A stretch of 64,000 nucleotides of DNA from Desulfonema magnum (GCF_017377395.1 NZ_CP061800.1:7673001-7737000), one strand, 5' to 3'; counted from the first letter of the stretch, positions 35,351 through 43,642 are shown. The notes: a model not told the origin generated them from the letters alone. Program-made: numbers and translations.

Positions 35351-35366
35351 TGGCACGGTCTGTGCA
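35351..35366 (+). promoter_or_regulatory. Sigma-54 (-24/-12) promoter
   Basis: TGGCACGGTCTGTGCA has GG and GC elements with exactly ten bases between them, as required for RpoN. Transcription would start near 35378, sixteen bases before the NifX-like start codon, which has its GGAGGTG site in that leader. The adjacent activator supports it. Confidence 0.85.
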
Positions 35367-35393
35367 TATTTAAGTATTCGGAGGTGACATCTG

Positions 35394-36014
35394 ATGAAAA
35401 TAGCCCTTGCGATTTGGGGGGGGAGAATTTCGCCGGTGTTTGATGTGTCCCGGCAGATTCTCATCTTAACTATCGAAAACGGATCTGTGGTCGGAAAAAC
35501 TGAAGAGATAATTACAAATGATGACCCGGTTCGCAGGGCTTCCGGACTGGCGGAACTGAAGGTACAAACGCTGATTTGTGGTGCCGTTTCCCGACCGCTG
35601 GCCAATATGCTCACTGCATATGGTATCAGAACGATCCCCTTTACCGCTGGTGAAGTTGAGGAAGTCATTGCCGCTTATCTCGCCGGCGACTTGCCGAATC
35701 CCGCGCTGTTAATGCCCGGATGTCGCGGGCGGGGCAGACGATTCCGGCACACGGTATTGCAAGAACCACAAACCATAAAACCATTCGGGGATACATCACG
35801 GCCCCGAGAGAAAAAGGAGGGTGAAAATATGCCAAAAGGTGACGGAAAAGGGCCCCGGGGCAAAGGCCAGGGTCGAGGTATGGGAGGTTGTGGAAACCAG
35901 GGCGTTGGCGGACAGGGATCAGGAGCCGGGCAGGGCCGGAGACGCGGTTGTGGTCAGGGTTCCGGTCAGGGTTCTGGTCAGGGTTCTGGTCAGGGTTCTG
36001 GCAGAAACAAATAA
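35394..36014 (+). CDS. NifX/NifB-family protein fused to a Gly-rich MPxGDG tail
   Basis: 206 residues. Residues 1-105 form the dinitrogenase iron-molybdenum cofactor fold (KIALAIWGGRISPVFDVSRQ, LAELKVQTLICGAVSRPLA). Then comes a basic linker and, from residue 146, a MPKGDGKGPRGKGQGRGMGG sequence of the small MPxGDG (DUF5320-like) family, ending in QGSGQGSG repeats. An ideal GGAGG plus ATG at 35829 sits in frame inside the gene, so both a fusion and a separate tail may be made. Cluster-binding NifX-like proteins carry Fe-S or Mo-Fe-S clusters. No nitrogenase genes are present, so another metal-cluster role is likely. Confidence 0.85.
   Translation: MKIALAIWGGRISPVFDVSRQILILTIENGSVVGKTEEIITNDDPVRRASGLAELKVQTLICGAVSRPLANMLTAYGIRTIPFTAGEVEEVIAAYLAGDLPNPALLMPGCRGRGRRFRHTVLQEPQTIKPFGDTSRPREKKEGENMPKGDGKGPRGKGQGRGMGGCGNQGVGGQGSGAGQGRRRGCGQGSGQGSGQGSGQGSGRNK
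35829..36014 (+). CDS. Possible internally initiated MPxGDG small protein
   Basis: 61 residues, identical to the tail of the fusion and in the same frame. AAAGGAGGG ends about nine bases before this ATG. The N-terminus MPKGDGKGPRGKG parallels that of the next gene (MPRGDGTGPVGTG), which is a separate protein. It contains two Cys (GGCGNQ, RRGCGQ). This may be the original gene, joined to its upstream neighbour by loss of a stop codon. Translation from it is inference. Confidence 0.45.
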   Translation: MPKGDGKGPRGKGQGRGMGGCGNQGVGGQGSGAGQGRRRGCGQGSGQGSGQGSGQGSGRNK

Positions 36015-36162
36015 AAAAAACTCAGACATCCTTCATTTTCCGGTTGACAATTCGAAAGAATGCTGAAATGAAATTTTAGCACTCCTTTGGAAAATGTGAA
36101 CAGCTTTTCAGATAAAATGAAGGATGTCAAAACTCATTTTCCAAACAAAGGAGGACATAATT

Positions 36163-36558
36163 ATGCCACGTGGAGATGGAACCGGACCCGTTGGAACAGG
36201 TCCTATGACAGGAAGATCAGTCGGGTATTGCGCAGGATATTCTGTGCCGGGGTATGGAAATCCGATTTTGGGACGAGGCTTTGGCAGGGGCTTTGCTCGC
36301 GGCAGAGGACTCGGCGCTGGCAGAGGATTTGGTGCTGGCAGAGGACTCGGCGCTGGCAGAGGATTTGGCGGGCCTCAGATGGCCTGGCCCGGGGGAGTCG
36401 CAGGCCAGATGCCTTACGGTCAGGGAAATTTCGCAGCTCAGACTCAGGAAGAAGAAAAAGGGTTGTTGCAAGGACAGGCCGATCTTTTGCAGAATCAGTT
36501 GAATGACATCAGAAAACGGCTTGATGAGTTAAGCAGTCAGGAAACCCCGAAGACCTGA
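36163..36558 (+). CDS. MPRGDG (DUF5320-like) Gly/Arg-rich small protein
   Basis: 131 residues from ATG 36163, seven bases after AAAGGAGG. It starts MPRGDGTGPVGTGPMTGRSV with GYCAGY, the usual opening of this family. A Gly-Arg repeat follows (GRGFG/GRGLGAG, residues about 38-67), then a short coiled coil at the end (LQGQADLLQNQLNDIRKRLDEL). Family knowledge: small proteins found next to NifX-like and Fe-S cluster ATPase genes in anaerobes, function unknown. It lies in the sigma-54 cluster. The DNA of the Gly-Arg tract is a 21-bp tandem repeat. Confidence 0.85.
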   Translation: MPRGDGTGPVGTGPMTGRSVGYCAGYSVPGYGNPILGRGFGRGFARGRGLGAGRGFGAGRGLGAGRGFGGPQMAWPGGVAGQMPYGQGNFAAQTQEEEKGLLQGQADLLQNQLNDIRKRLDELSSQETPKT

Positions 36559-36610
36559 GAATCGTCTTTTATAAACAGACATAAGCTTCGGTCACAACGA
36601 ACCATGAAAG

Positions 36611-36653
36611 CTGGCCCCTGGCCTCTGGCCTCTGGCCCCCGGCCCCCGGCCTC
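36611..36653. repeat. 7-bp tandem repeat (CTGGCCC/CTGGCCT)
   Basis: Six units, the last two as CCGGCCC and CCGGCCT, 50 bases after the MPRGDG gene. Unusually GC-rich for this window. Confidence 0.85.
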
Positions 36654-36777
36654 TTTCATATAACCCTGCAACGTTATTTATGAATAAACACGAATAAATT
36701 TAATTGCTTGCCATCTTTAAAACAATAACAGAAATTCTTTAATTTGAAAGTGTTATTTCCTGAGTGATATTGCAGTA

Positions 36778-36902
36778 TGCAGGCTGGGTCATTTTTTAAT
36801 TGAGAATTGATAATTGAGAATTGATAATGCTTTGATTTTCAGTTCTTAATTTTAGTTTTCAATTTTATTGTTTTTTATCGAATAAAAAAGACTCAGCCTG
36901 CA
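36778..36902. repeat. 125-bp inverted-repeat element
   Basis: TGCAGGCTGGGTCATTTTTT and AAAAAAGACTCAGCCTGCA are inverted with two mismatches. The interior is AT-rich and includes alternating TTGAGAA/TTGATAA heptamers. It may be a small mobile element or a large terminator between the two halves of the cluster. Confidence 0.6.
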
Positions 36903-36994
36903 AGCTTGAAAAAAAGAACACCGGGCATAGTTCTTCATCACACGAATATTGAAAATAAAATTGATTGATCGTTATAAACGGAGGAATGGATAAT

Positions 36995-37327
36995 ATGAAA
37001 TTTGCAGTGCCTTTGGCAAACGGAAAACTGACAGCTCATTTTGGTCATTGCCAGGAGTTCGCTCTTATTGATGTTGAAGAAAATGATATAAAAAACAAAG
37101 AAATAGTTATACCGCCACCTCATGAACCCGGAGTCCTCCCAAAGTGGCTCCACGACCAGGGCGCAGACGTTATTATTGCCGGCGGTATGGGACAGAGGGC
37201 TGTCCAGCTTTTTGATCAGGCAGGAATAAAGGTTATCATCGGCGCGCCTGTTGAGGAACCTGAGACCCTTATTAAACATTTTTTAAATAATACGCTGACT
37301 ACCGGTGACAATCTGTGCGATCATTAG
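36995..37327 (+). CDS. NifX/NifB-family iron-molybdenum cofactor-binding-like protein
   Basis: 110 residues from ATG 36995; GGAGG lies about ten bases upstream, while ATG 36986 is too close to it and TTG 36965 lies before it. It is a single dinitrogenase cofactor domain: KFAVPLANGKLTAHFGHCQE with a possible ligand His-Cys pair, and ADVIIAGGMGQRAVQLFDQAGI. The HFGHC..F motif is typical of stand-alone members found beside MPRGDG proteins and Mrp-type ATPases. Its role in moving or assembling Fe-S or Mo clusters is inference. Confidence 0.9.
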   Translation: MKFAVPLANGKLTAHFGHCQEFALIDVEENDIKNKEIVIPPPHEPGVLPKWLHDQGADVIIAGGMGQRAVQLFDQAGIKVIIGAPVEEPETLIKHFLNNTLTTGDNLCDH

Positions 37328-37340
37328 AAGGGTAAGTAAG

Positions 37341-37369
37341 GTGTTAAGTGTTAGGTGTTAGGTGTTAGG
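37341..37369. repeat. 7-bp tandem repeat (GTGTTAG)
   Basis: Four units begin 13 bases after the NifX-like stop. The unit is the same as at 20801-20866. Confidence 0.85.
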
Positions 37370-37457
37370 AAAGACCCGAAGCTTTCATGTTTTGTTGTGA
37401 GCAAAGCCATGATCGTTATGCAGGTTTTATCAGGTTTATAAAATAAGGAGTACGATC

Positions 37458-37715
37458 TTGCCATTATTCGATTATTTATGTCTGGACTGCGGCGGTTCCA
37501 GTGAAATTCTCATCACAGGCTCCGCGGACCAGCCAAAATGCAATGCCTGTGGCAGTCACAATTTAAAAAAACTTCTTTCCGCGCACGCTTCTATGTCCGG
37601 ACCGGTTAAAAACAGGATGCCCGGTCCGGGAGATACGGGCTGTTGCGGATCAGCTCCGGGGCATGCAAATTGCGCCGGGCCTGGCAGTTGTTGCGGAAAA
37701 AATATAGTGAATTGA
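37458..37715 (+). CDS. FmdB family zinc-ribbon protein
   Basis: 85 residues starting with TTG at 37458; AAGGAG lies seven bases before it and the family always opens with M-P-x-Y/F-x-Y. The zinc ribbon is YLCLDCGGSSE with PKCNACGSHNLKKL (two Cys pairs). The C-terminus is Cys/Gly-rich (GCCGSAPGHANCAGPGSCCG), possibly a second metal site. Family knowledge: putative regulatory or cluster-linked small proteins, poorly characterised. It probably belongs to the metal-cluster gene group, although a heptamer tract and 130 bases separate it from the NifX-like gene. Confidence 0.88.
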   Translation: MPLFDYLCLDCGGSSEILITGSADQPKCNACGSHNLKKLLSAHASMSGPVKNRMPGPGDTGCCGSAPGHANCAGPGSCCGKNIVN

Positions 37716-37761
37716 AATTACCCTTATTAATTAAAAAATAAACAAAGCTTGGCATCCTAAA

Positions 37762-37785
37762 GGATTCCCGCGAAAGCGGGAATCC
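37762..37785. repeat. GGATTCCCGCGAAAGCGGGAATCC hairpin
   Basis: GGATTCCCGC and its inverse around GAAA, the lone core of the family 3 interiors. It lies between convergent genes and may act as a terminator. Confidence 0.7.
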
Positions 37786-37894
37786 GACCCATCCGCACGA
37801 ACTCATCTCCGATATTGATTCCCCTATTAATTTCCCAAAAAATAATTTACCCTACATTTTCATGAACCGGGTATGTTATTTATTTCGAGTTTTC

Positions 37895-39592
37895 TTACGA
37901 ATTTCTTTTTGCCATTTCTTCTGCTCTGAGGTCTTTTCTTAAAATTTTGCCAATATTGCTTCGGGGCAGTTCGTCTCTGAATTCGATTTCCAGGGGCCAC
38001 TTGTATTTAGCCAGATTCTTTTTGCAAAATTCCATTAATTCCTTTTCCGATATAATTTTACCCTGTTTTGTTACAACAAAGACCTTGACAGCCTCTCCCC
38101 GGCGAGGATGCGGAATTCCCACAGCACAGGCCTCCTTTACATCCGGGAATTCATAAAAAACCTCTTCGACCTCCCGGGGATAGACATTGTATCCGCCGGA
38201 GATGATCAGGTCCTTTTTTCGCTCCACAATATAAAAATAGCCGTCTTCATCCATTTTGGCAATATCACCGGTATGAAGCCAGCCGTCCGCCGTAAGCGTT
38301 TTAGCTGTTTCTTCAGGCATGTTCCGATAGCTTTTCATGACCTGGGGGCCCCTGATAAGCAGCTCCCCGGATTCACCGACCGGAACATTTGTTTTTCCAT
38401 CGTCCAAATCCACAATACGGCATTCTGTATCTGATATGGGCACGCCGATGCTTCCGATTTTTCGCTTTTCCTGATTGAACGGATTGATATGGGTGACTGG
38501 TGAGGCTTCGGTTAATCCGTACCCCTCGACAATGACAGCCCCTGTTTTTTCCTCAAATTTTTTTATCACCTCAACAGGAAGGGATGCGCTTCCGGAAAAA
38601 CAGCCCTTGACAGATTTGAGGTTGCTGCGACGGATCGCAGGATGACTGAGCATTCCGATATACATGGTGGGCACAAGCGGGGCAAATGTCGGGCTGAATT
38701 TCCTGATGGATTCAAGCAAAGCCCCGGGCAGGGGCTTCAGAACGAGGATATTACCCCATCCCATGTATATGGACAGGTTCATTGCTGTGGAAAGTCCGAA
38801 AACATGGAAAAAAGGAAGCGCACCCAGCATGATTTCCCTGCCTTTTTCAAAATCCGGAAACCATGCCCCGAGCTGCTGAACCTGCCGGCTTAAATTGCCA
38901 TGGGTCAGTATGGAGCCTTTTGAAATCCCGGTGGTTCCGCCGGTGTACTGATACATGGCAACATCATCAAAAGAAACTTCGGTCTGAGGCGGATTTGGGG
39001 GATATTTTGCCAGAATTTTTTTCCATTTATAAACATCTGCCGCGGGGTTCACATTTGCGGCCCACTTTTTCTTTTTGCCCACAAACGGAAAAAACAGGTT
39101 TTTGGGAAAGGGCAGATAATCCCCGATGGAGGTATAAATGATTTGTTTTATTTTTGTTTTCGGTCTGAGGGCTACCATCCGGTTGCCAAGCAGATCAAGG
39201 GTGATGAGTACTTTCGCGCCTGAATCATTCAACTGATATTTCAGTTCCCGGTCTGAATACAGGGGATTGTTCATTACGGTTATTCCACCGATTTTCATGA
39301 TGGCATAATAGGCCGCGACACAGGGAATAAGGTTGGGAAGAAGAATGGCAACCCTGTCCCTTTTTTTGATTCCGAAATCATTCAGGCACGCGGCAAAGGA
39401 GTTCACCATATCATTCAGTTTATGATAACTGATTTTATACCCCTGAAAAAGCAGCGCCATATTGTCAGGAAACGCTGAGGCTGATCTTTCCAAAAAACCG
39501 GGGAGACAGATTTCTTCATATTCCAATTTTTCCGGGATATCTTTCTCATAATAAGGGAGCCATGGCTTATCCTGGTATCTGCTCTCTTTCAT
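37895..39592 (-). CDS. Long-chain acyl-CoA synthetase (AMP-forming)
   Basis: 565 residues, ANL superfamily. The phosphate loop YTGGTTGISKGSILTHGN lies near 213-230. The adenylation motifs GYGLTEASPVTHINP, GWLHTGDIAKMDEDGYFYIV and ERKKDLIISGGYNVYPREVE are intact, as is the C-terminal catalytic Lys in LPRSNIGKILRKDLR. It activates fatty acids to CoA thioesters at the inner membrane face. The neighbour across the divergent intergenic region is an EtfD-like oxidoreductase, which fits beta-oxidation of fatty acids. FadD is the likely functional class; chain length is not readable. Confidence 0.94.
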   Translation of the reverse strand: MKESRYQDKPWLPYYEKDIPEKLEYEEICLPGFLERSASAFPDNMALLFQGYKISYHKLNDMVNSFAACLNDFGIKKRDRVAILLPNLIPCVAAYYAIMKIGGITVMNNPLYSDRELKYQLNDSGAKVLITLDLLGNRMVALRPKTKIKQIIYTSIGDYLPFPKNLFFPFVGKKKKWAANVNPAADVYKWKKILAKYPPNPPQTEVSFDDVAMYQYTGGTTGISKGSILTHGNLSRQVQQLGAWFPDFEKGREIMLGALPFFHVFGLSTAMNLSIYMGWGNILVLKPLPGALLESIRKFSPTFAPLVPTMYIGMLSHPAIRRSNLKSVKGCFSGSASLPVEVIKKFEEKTGAVIVEGYGLTEASPVTHINPFNQEKRKIGSIGVPISDTECRIVDLDDGKTNVPVGESGELLIRGPQVMKSYRNMPEETAKTLTADGWLHTGDIAKMDEDGYFYIVERKKDLIISGGYNVYPREVEEVFYEFPDVKEACAVGIPHPRRGEAVKVFVVTKQGKIISEKELMEFCKKNLAKYKWPLEIEFRDELPRSNIGKILRKDLRAEEMAKRNS

Positions 39593-39760
39593 CAGAGGGG
39601 TCTCCTTTTTTATTGTTTAAAAAAATTTTATATGATATAAAATAGAATTTTGCATTAAAATAAAATGGGATATTTGTCAATAAACGTTGTCATATCTGAA
39701 GTCTGTGCGGTTGTGCTTTCATATTAACTTGCGGAAATAACGGGCTGATTGACAAGTTCC

Positions 39761-39898
39761 GTAGGGACGGCATATTTGTAGCAATGGCACGCTTCGAGTC
39801 CCATATCGGAACGCCATGTTTGCAACGCCGGATATGCCCCGTCCCTATTGGGATTCGGATGTTCTTATGCTGCAAATATGTCGTGCCTGTGGGACGTT
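39761..39898. repeat. Palindromic repeat with GGGACGGCATATTTGTAGCA arms
   Basis: CCGTAGGGACGGCATATTTG and its inverse TGCTGCAAATATGTCGTGCC enclose a second inverted pair around CGGAACGCC. Related to the 7807 element. It lies between the divergent acyl-CoA synthetase and EtfD-like genes; the rest of 39593-40084 is AT-rich with no gene. Confidence 0.65.
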
Positions 39899-40084
39899 TT
39901 AAACACACTCTGTGTTTGTTTTTTCTTGACAGCTTAACCTGAATTATTCATAAAAATTGTTTATACATAACTATAAGAATGGCTTGTAAAAAGGAAATCA
40001 GAAAAAATTTTTTTTATAAACCATCTCTGTAGTTTTATTATTTTAATATTTATACTAACTATGAAAGGAGAAAGAAAGTAAAAA

Positions 40085-42166
40085 ATGGTGAAAGAAGCTT
40101 TAATTGCTCCGGCTAATATGTCTCTTATAGGGATTCCTGGCTGGATTTTTTCGGTTCTGATTCCGATCATCGGGGTGGCCGTGTTTACCTATATTATGGC
40201 AAAACGAATTGCCCCCTTGGTTCTGGCCGCGCCGGATTATCGGTTTGACCGGATCTTTACTCGGATCAAAAACCTGCTGAAACTATGGTTGGCCCAATGG
40301 AAGCAGCCACGATACAGGCTTGCCGGTGTGCTTCACATTATGATCTTTGCCGGTTTTATCGTTCTGTCCGTTCGTTCCACATCCCTGGTGATTATCGGTA
40401 TTTCCGAAGATTTTGTATTGCCGGGACTGGGCGGAACCCTGGGGCATGTGTATAATTTCTTCAAAGATTACGCAGCCACAATGGTTCTGGTCGCGTGTGT
40501 CATCGCTGCATATCGGAGAGGGATTATGAAACCCGCGAGATATGCGGTACCGGAACAGTATGGCCATGATCATACGGCCGAGGCTGTGTTTGTGCTGGGC
40601 CTTATCTCTTTGCTGATGCTGTCTGAAAGCTGTTTTGAAGCCAGCGCGGTTGCTGCCAATCTTCAGAGCGGTCTGCATGCAGAATATCTTGCGCCGCTGA
40701 GTCTTGCCTGGATTATAAGCAAGCTGCTGCTCAATGTGTCTGTGGAAACATTGCAGCCGATCCATGTGGTGGCTTATTACATCCATGACCTGACGTTTTT
40801 CTTCTTCCTGTGCTTTTTGCCCTTGGGGAAACATTTTCATGTGATCACTTCCTTTTTTAATGTCTTTTTCATGAAACTGGACAAAGGTACAATCAAGCCG
40901 GTGAAATGGGGTGTTGAAGATGAGCAGTTGGATGATCTGGAGTCTTTCGGTGTGAAGAAGTTCGAGGATTTCACATGGAAGCATATGCTTGATTTTTATT
41001 CCTGTGCGGACTGCGGAAGGTGTTCGGATCAGTGTCCTGCAAATGCTGTGGGACGGCCTCTGTCTCCCCGGTTCATCACGATTAAGGCACGGGATTACTG
41101 CTTTAGTCATTTTCCGATAAAGGGTGATTTTGTCAAGCGTGAAGAACTGATCGGCGATATTTACACTGAAGATGAAATCTGGTCCTGTACCACCTGTGGC
41201 GCGTGTGAGGAAGAATGTCCTTTGGCGATTGAGTATATTAACAAGATCGTTGACCTGAGACGGGGCATGGTGGATGAGGGCAACGTGCCTCAGTCCCTGC
41301 AAAAGCCCTTGAGCGCATTGGAGAAACGTGGGAATCCCTGGGGCAAGATGGAGAAGAAACGTGCGGACTGGGCAACGGATAAGGAGTTTGCCGCAGACTG
41401 CAAGGTGAAGATTCTTGACGGGAAAAAAGATACGGCCAAAACCCTGTTCTTTGCGGACAGTATCACGTCTTATGATGACCGAATTCAGGAGATCGGGAGA
41501 TCCACGGCCCGGGTGCTTACGGCCGCGGGTGTGGATTTCGGTATCCTGGGTAAGGCGGAAAAAGACAGCGGTCATGAGGTGAGGCGGTTTGGCGAGGAGA
41601 TGCTTTTCCAGGACCTGAAAGATCAGAATACAGATGCCATTCTTGCATCAGGTGCGGAACGTATTGTTACAGCCGATCCGCACGCGTTTAATGCGCTGAT
41701 CAAGGATTATAAAGGGCTTCCGCCTGTGGAGCATATCAGTCAGGTGATTGCCAGTGCCATAAATGACGGAAAGATTCGCCTGAAGGCTTCTGAGGAGGGG
41801 AATGGTGCGGTTTATACCTATCATGATCCGTGTTACCTGGGACGCCATAACGGCATTTATGATATTCCGAGGGATGTGCTGGACGCCATTCCGGGCATGA
41901 ACCGGGTGGAGATGATCAAATCCCGGGATCGCTCCTTCTGCTGCGGCGGCGGGGGGCTGATGCTTTTTTACGAACCCATTGAGGAGAAACGCATGGGGCA
42001 GCTGAGGGTCGAGATGGCAAAGGATGCCGGAGCGACCGTCATTGTCACAGCCTGTCCCTTCTGCATGGTCAATATCGAGGATGCGATAAAGACCAGCGGC
42101 TTGGAAGGGCAAATGGAGGTGATTGATCTGGTGGAACTGATTGATCGGCATCTGGTTACAGAATAA
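40085..42166 (+). CDS. EtfD/HdrD-type membrane Fe-S oxidoreductase
   Basis: 693 residues. The N-terminal part (about 10-270) has five to six membrane helices of the NarI/HdrE type with candidate heme His residues. Two 4Fe-4S motifs follow: CADCGRCSDQCP near 310 and CTTCGACEEECP near 370. The C-terminal half has a CCG domain ending FCCGGGGLMLF, the non-cubane cluster motif of HdrB-like proteins, and CPFCMVNIEDA. Family knowledge: ETF:menaquinone oxidoreductase, moving electrons from acyl-CoA dehydrogenases via EtfAB to the quinone pool. It has its own terminator. etfAB are not in the window. Confidence 0.93.
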   Translation: MVKEALIAPANMSLIGIPGWIFSVLIPIIGVAVFTYIMAKRIAPLVLAAPDYRFDRIFTRIKNLLKLWLAQWKQPRYRLAGVLHIMIFAGFIVLSVRSTSLVIIGISEDFVLPGLGGTLGHVYNFFKDYAATMVLVACVIAAYRRGIMKPARYAVPEQYGHDHTAEAVFVLGLISLLMLSESCFEASAVAANLQSGLHAEYLAPLSLAWIISKLLLNVSVETLQPIHVVAYYIHDLTFFFFLCFLPLGKHFHVITSFFNVFFMKLDKGTIKPVKWGVEDEQLDDLESFGVKKFEDFTWKHMLDFYSCADCGRCSDQCPANAVGRPLSPRFITIKARDYCFSHFPIKGDFVKREELIGDIYTEDEIWSCTTCGACEEECPLAIEYINKIVDLRRGMVDEGNVPQSLQKPLSALEKRGNPWGKMEKKRADWATDKEFAADCKVKILDGKKDTAKTLFFADSITSYDDRIQEIGRSTARVLTAAGVDFGILGKAEKDSGHEVRRFGEEMLFQDLKDQNTDAILASGAERIVTADPHAFNALIKDYKGLPPVEHISQVIASAINDGKIRLKASEEGNGAVYTYHDPCYLGRHNGIYDIPRDVLDAIPGMNRVEMIKSRDRSFCCGGGGLMLFYEPIEEKRMGQLRVEMAKDAGATVIVTACPFCMVNIEDAIKTSGLEGQMEVIDLVELIDRHLVTE

Positions 42167-42181
42167 AATAATTAATTGATT

Positions 42182-42218
42182 AAAAGCCGGGCTTTTTTAA
42201 AAAGCCCGGCTTTTTTTA
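42182..42218 (+). terminator. Rho-independent terminator after the EtfD-like gene
   Basis: AAAAGCCGGGCTTTTTTAAA pairs with AAAGCCCGGCTTTTTTT, a strong stem with a T run, 15 bases after the stop. Confidence 0.92.
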
Positions 42219-42249
42219 TTACTGTTAATGCCATGCGCAACTTTTTTAA

Positions 42250-42523
42250 CTGAAGAGAAGAACACGGACACATATAAAGCCACAAAGGCACACAAAGAGC
42301 CTTCGTGAACCTTCTGCCTTCGTGTTTTTGTGGCTATAGTCCCGTAGGGACGGATGAAAATAGCCCGGCAATTCATTGCCGGGGAAAGTCATCAATCTGT
42401 TTATAGTCCCGTAGGGACGGATGAAAATAGCCCGGCAATTCATTGCCGGGGAAAGTCATCAATCTGTTTATAGTCCCGTAGGGACGACTGAAAATAGCCC
42501 GGCAATTCATTGCCGGGCAACGG
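42250..42523. repeat. CACAAAG fragment and three 67-bp REP-like units
   Basis: A short GCCACAAAGGCACACAAAGA / TTCGTGTTTTTGTGGC pair precedes three tandem units that start TAGTCCCGTAGGGACG at 42337, 42404 and 42471. Each holds the hairpin CCCGGCAATTCATTGCCGGG. The first two units are identical over 67 bases. The same hairpins flank the transposase at 45095. Confidence 0.9.
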
Positions 42524-42806
42524 ACTCGAAAGGATTGACATAAGATGGTAACAGATGTAATAAAAAGAGAATATGATCTGTAATAAGTTGCTTTTTTTTA
42601 TGCGAATTTGGTGTCACCTGTAAGTTGCGATTTTTCCACACAGCATTCAGGCGGAATTATAAAAAATAATATATTTGTTTCAGGCATATGAGATACAGAC
42701 TGGGCAGGAGAATCCGACTTTGGAAAATATGAGGAAATACTGAAATATTTTTTCCCGTCCCTGTCGTCTGAGTGAATATTATGCACAAAAAGATGAGGAT
42801 TAAACG

Positions 42807-43208
42807 ATGACAACAGTCAGGGTTGAAACAGAAATATCCTTCGATAAATTATTGAAAGCCGTCGAACAATTGAGTCAGAACGACCTCGAACAACTGATGA
42901 ATCAGGTTCTCGCTTTGCAGGCGAGACATAAGGCTCCTTCTCTTCCCAAAGATGAGAGCGATCTGATGCTGAAAATCAGTCAGGGACTACCCTCTGAGAC
43001 GCGGAAACGTCTTGGCAAGCTGGTTGCCAGGCGTCAGGAGGAGAAACTTACCCCTGAGGAGCATCAGGAACTGCTCCGTCTGACCGATCTGCTTGAAAAA
43101 TCAGATGCGGAGCGTATGAAACATATATCGGAACTGGCCCGTATCCGGGGAGTCTCCATAGAGGTTCTGATGGAAGAGCTGGGAATCAGTCAGTGTGCCC
43201 ATGCCTGA
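42807..43208 (+). CDS. Conserved protein paired with an HNH endonuclease
   Basis: 133 residues, not recognised as a named family. It is fully helical in appearance and rich in Leu, Glu and Gln (QNDLEQLMNQVLALQARHK, EEKLTPEEHQELLRLTDLLE). The C-terminus ISELARIRGVSIEVLMEELG resembles a small helix-turn-helix or dimer module. GAGGATTAAACG precedes the ATG. Its last codons overlap the start of the HNH gene, so the two are coupled. An antitoxin or immunity partner is possible, but this is inference. Confidence 0.75.
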   Translation: MTTVRVETEISFDKLLKAVEQLSQNDLEQLMNQVLALQARHKAPSLPKDESDLMLKISQGLPSETRKRLGKLVARRQEEKLTPEEHQELLRLTDLLEKSDAERMKHISELARIRGVSIEVLMEELGISQCAHA

Positions 43209-43623
43209 AAGACGTGTTACAGCCGAGCAAAGAAGAATCGTGACGGAACGGGCGAACAATTGCTGTGAATACTGCCTTTCTCAATCCAGATTTGCGACAG
43301 AGTCGTTTTCAGTGGAACATATCATCCCTCGGTTCCTCAGCGGGCAGACCGAACTGAAAAATCTGGCGCTGGCGTGCCAGGGTTGTAACGGACACAAACA
43401 CATCAGAATCCGGGAATATGATTCTGTAACTGGAAAGGATGCTCCGCTGTATCATCCGAGAATGCAGAAATGGAATGATGATTTCAGATGGAATGATGAT
43501 TTTACCCTGATCATAGGCATGACTCCCACAGGACGAGCCACGGTGGAAGCCCTGAAACTTAACAGAGAAGGGCTGGTTAATTTACGGGGGGTTTTGTACG
43601 CGGCCGGAAAACATCCTCCGTGA
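43201..43623 (+). CDS. HNH endonuclease
   Basis: 140 residues from ATG 43201 (GTG 43195 is also possible), overlapping the previous stop in ATGCCTGA. The HNH fold is clear: CCEYCLSQ (first Cys pair), SVEHIIPRFLSG with the catalytic Glu-His, LKNLALACQGCNGHK (second Cys pair and HNH Asn/His). A C-terminal stretch WNDDFRWNDDFTLIIGMTPTGRATVEALKLN is typical of a widespread HNH subfamily in cyanobacteria and environmental bacteria. The nuclease is probably metal-dependent; target unknown. Confidence 0.9.
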   Translation: MPERRVTAEQRRIVTERANNCCEYCLSQSRFATESFSVEHIIPRFLSGQTELKNLALACQGCNGHKHIRIREYDSVTGKDAPLYHPRMQKWNDDFRWNDDFTLIIGMTPTGRATVEALKLNREGLVNLRGVLYAAGKHPP

Positions 43624-43642
43624 AAAGAAAAGTGCGGAACCC

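Noticed and set aside
35394-37327. Nitrogenase cluster suggested by NifX-like domains
   Set aside because: No nifHDK, nifE or nifN in the window; stand-alone NifX-like proteins are common in anaerobes without nitrogen fixation.
42337-42523. Regular direct repeats spaced 67 bases, CRISPR-like at first sight
   Set aside because: The sequence between hairpins is also repeated, so there are no unique spacers, and no cas genes are nearby. They are REP-like tandem units.
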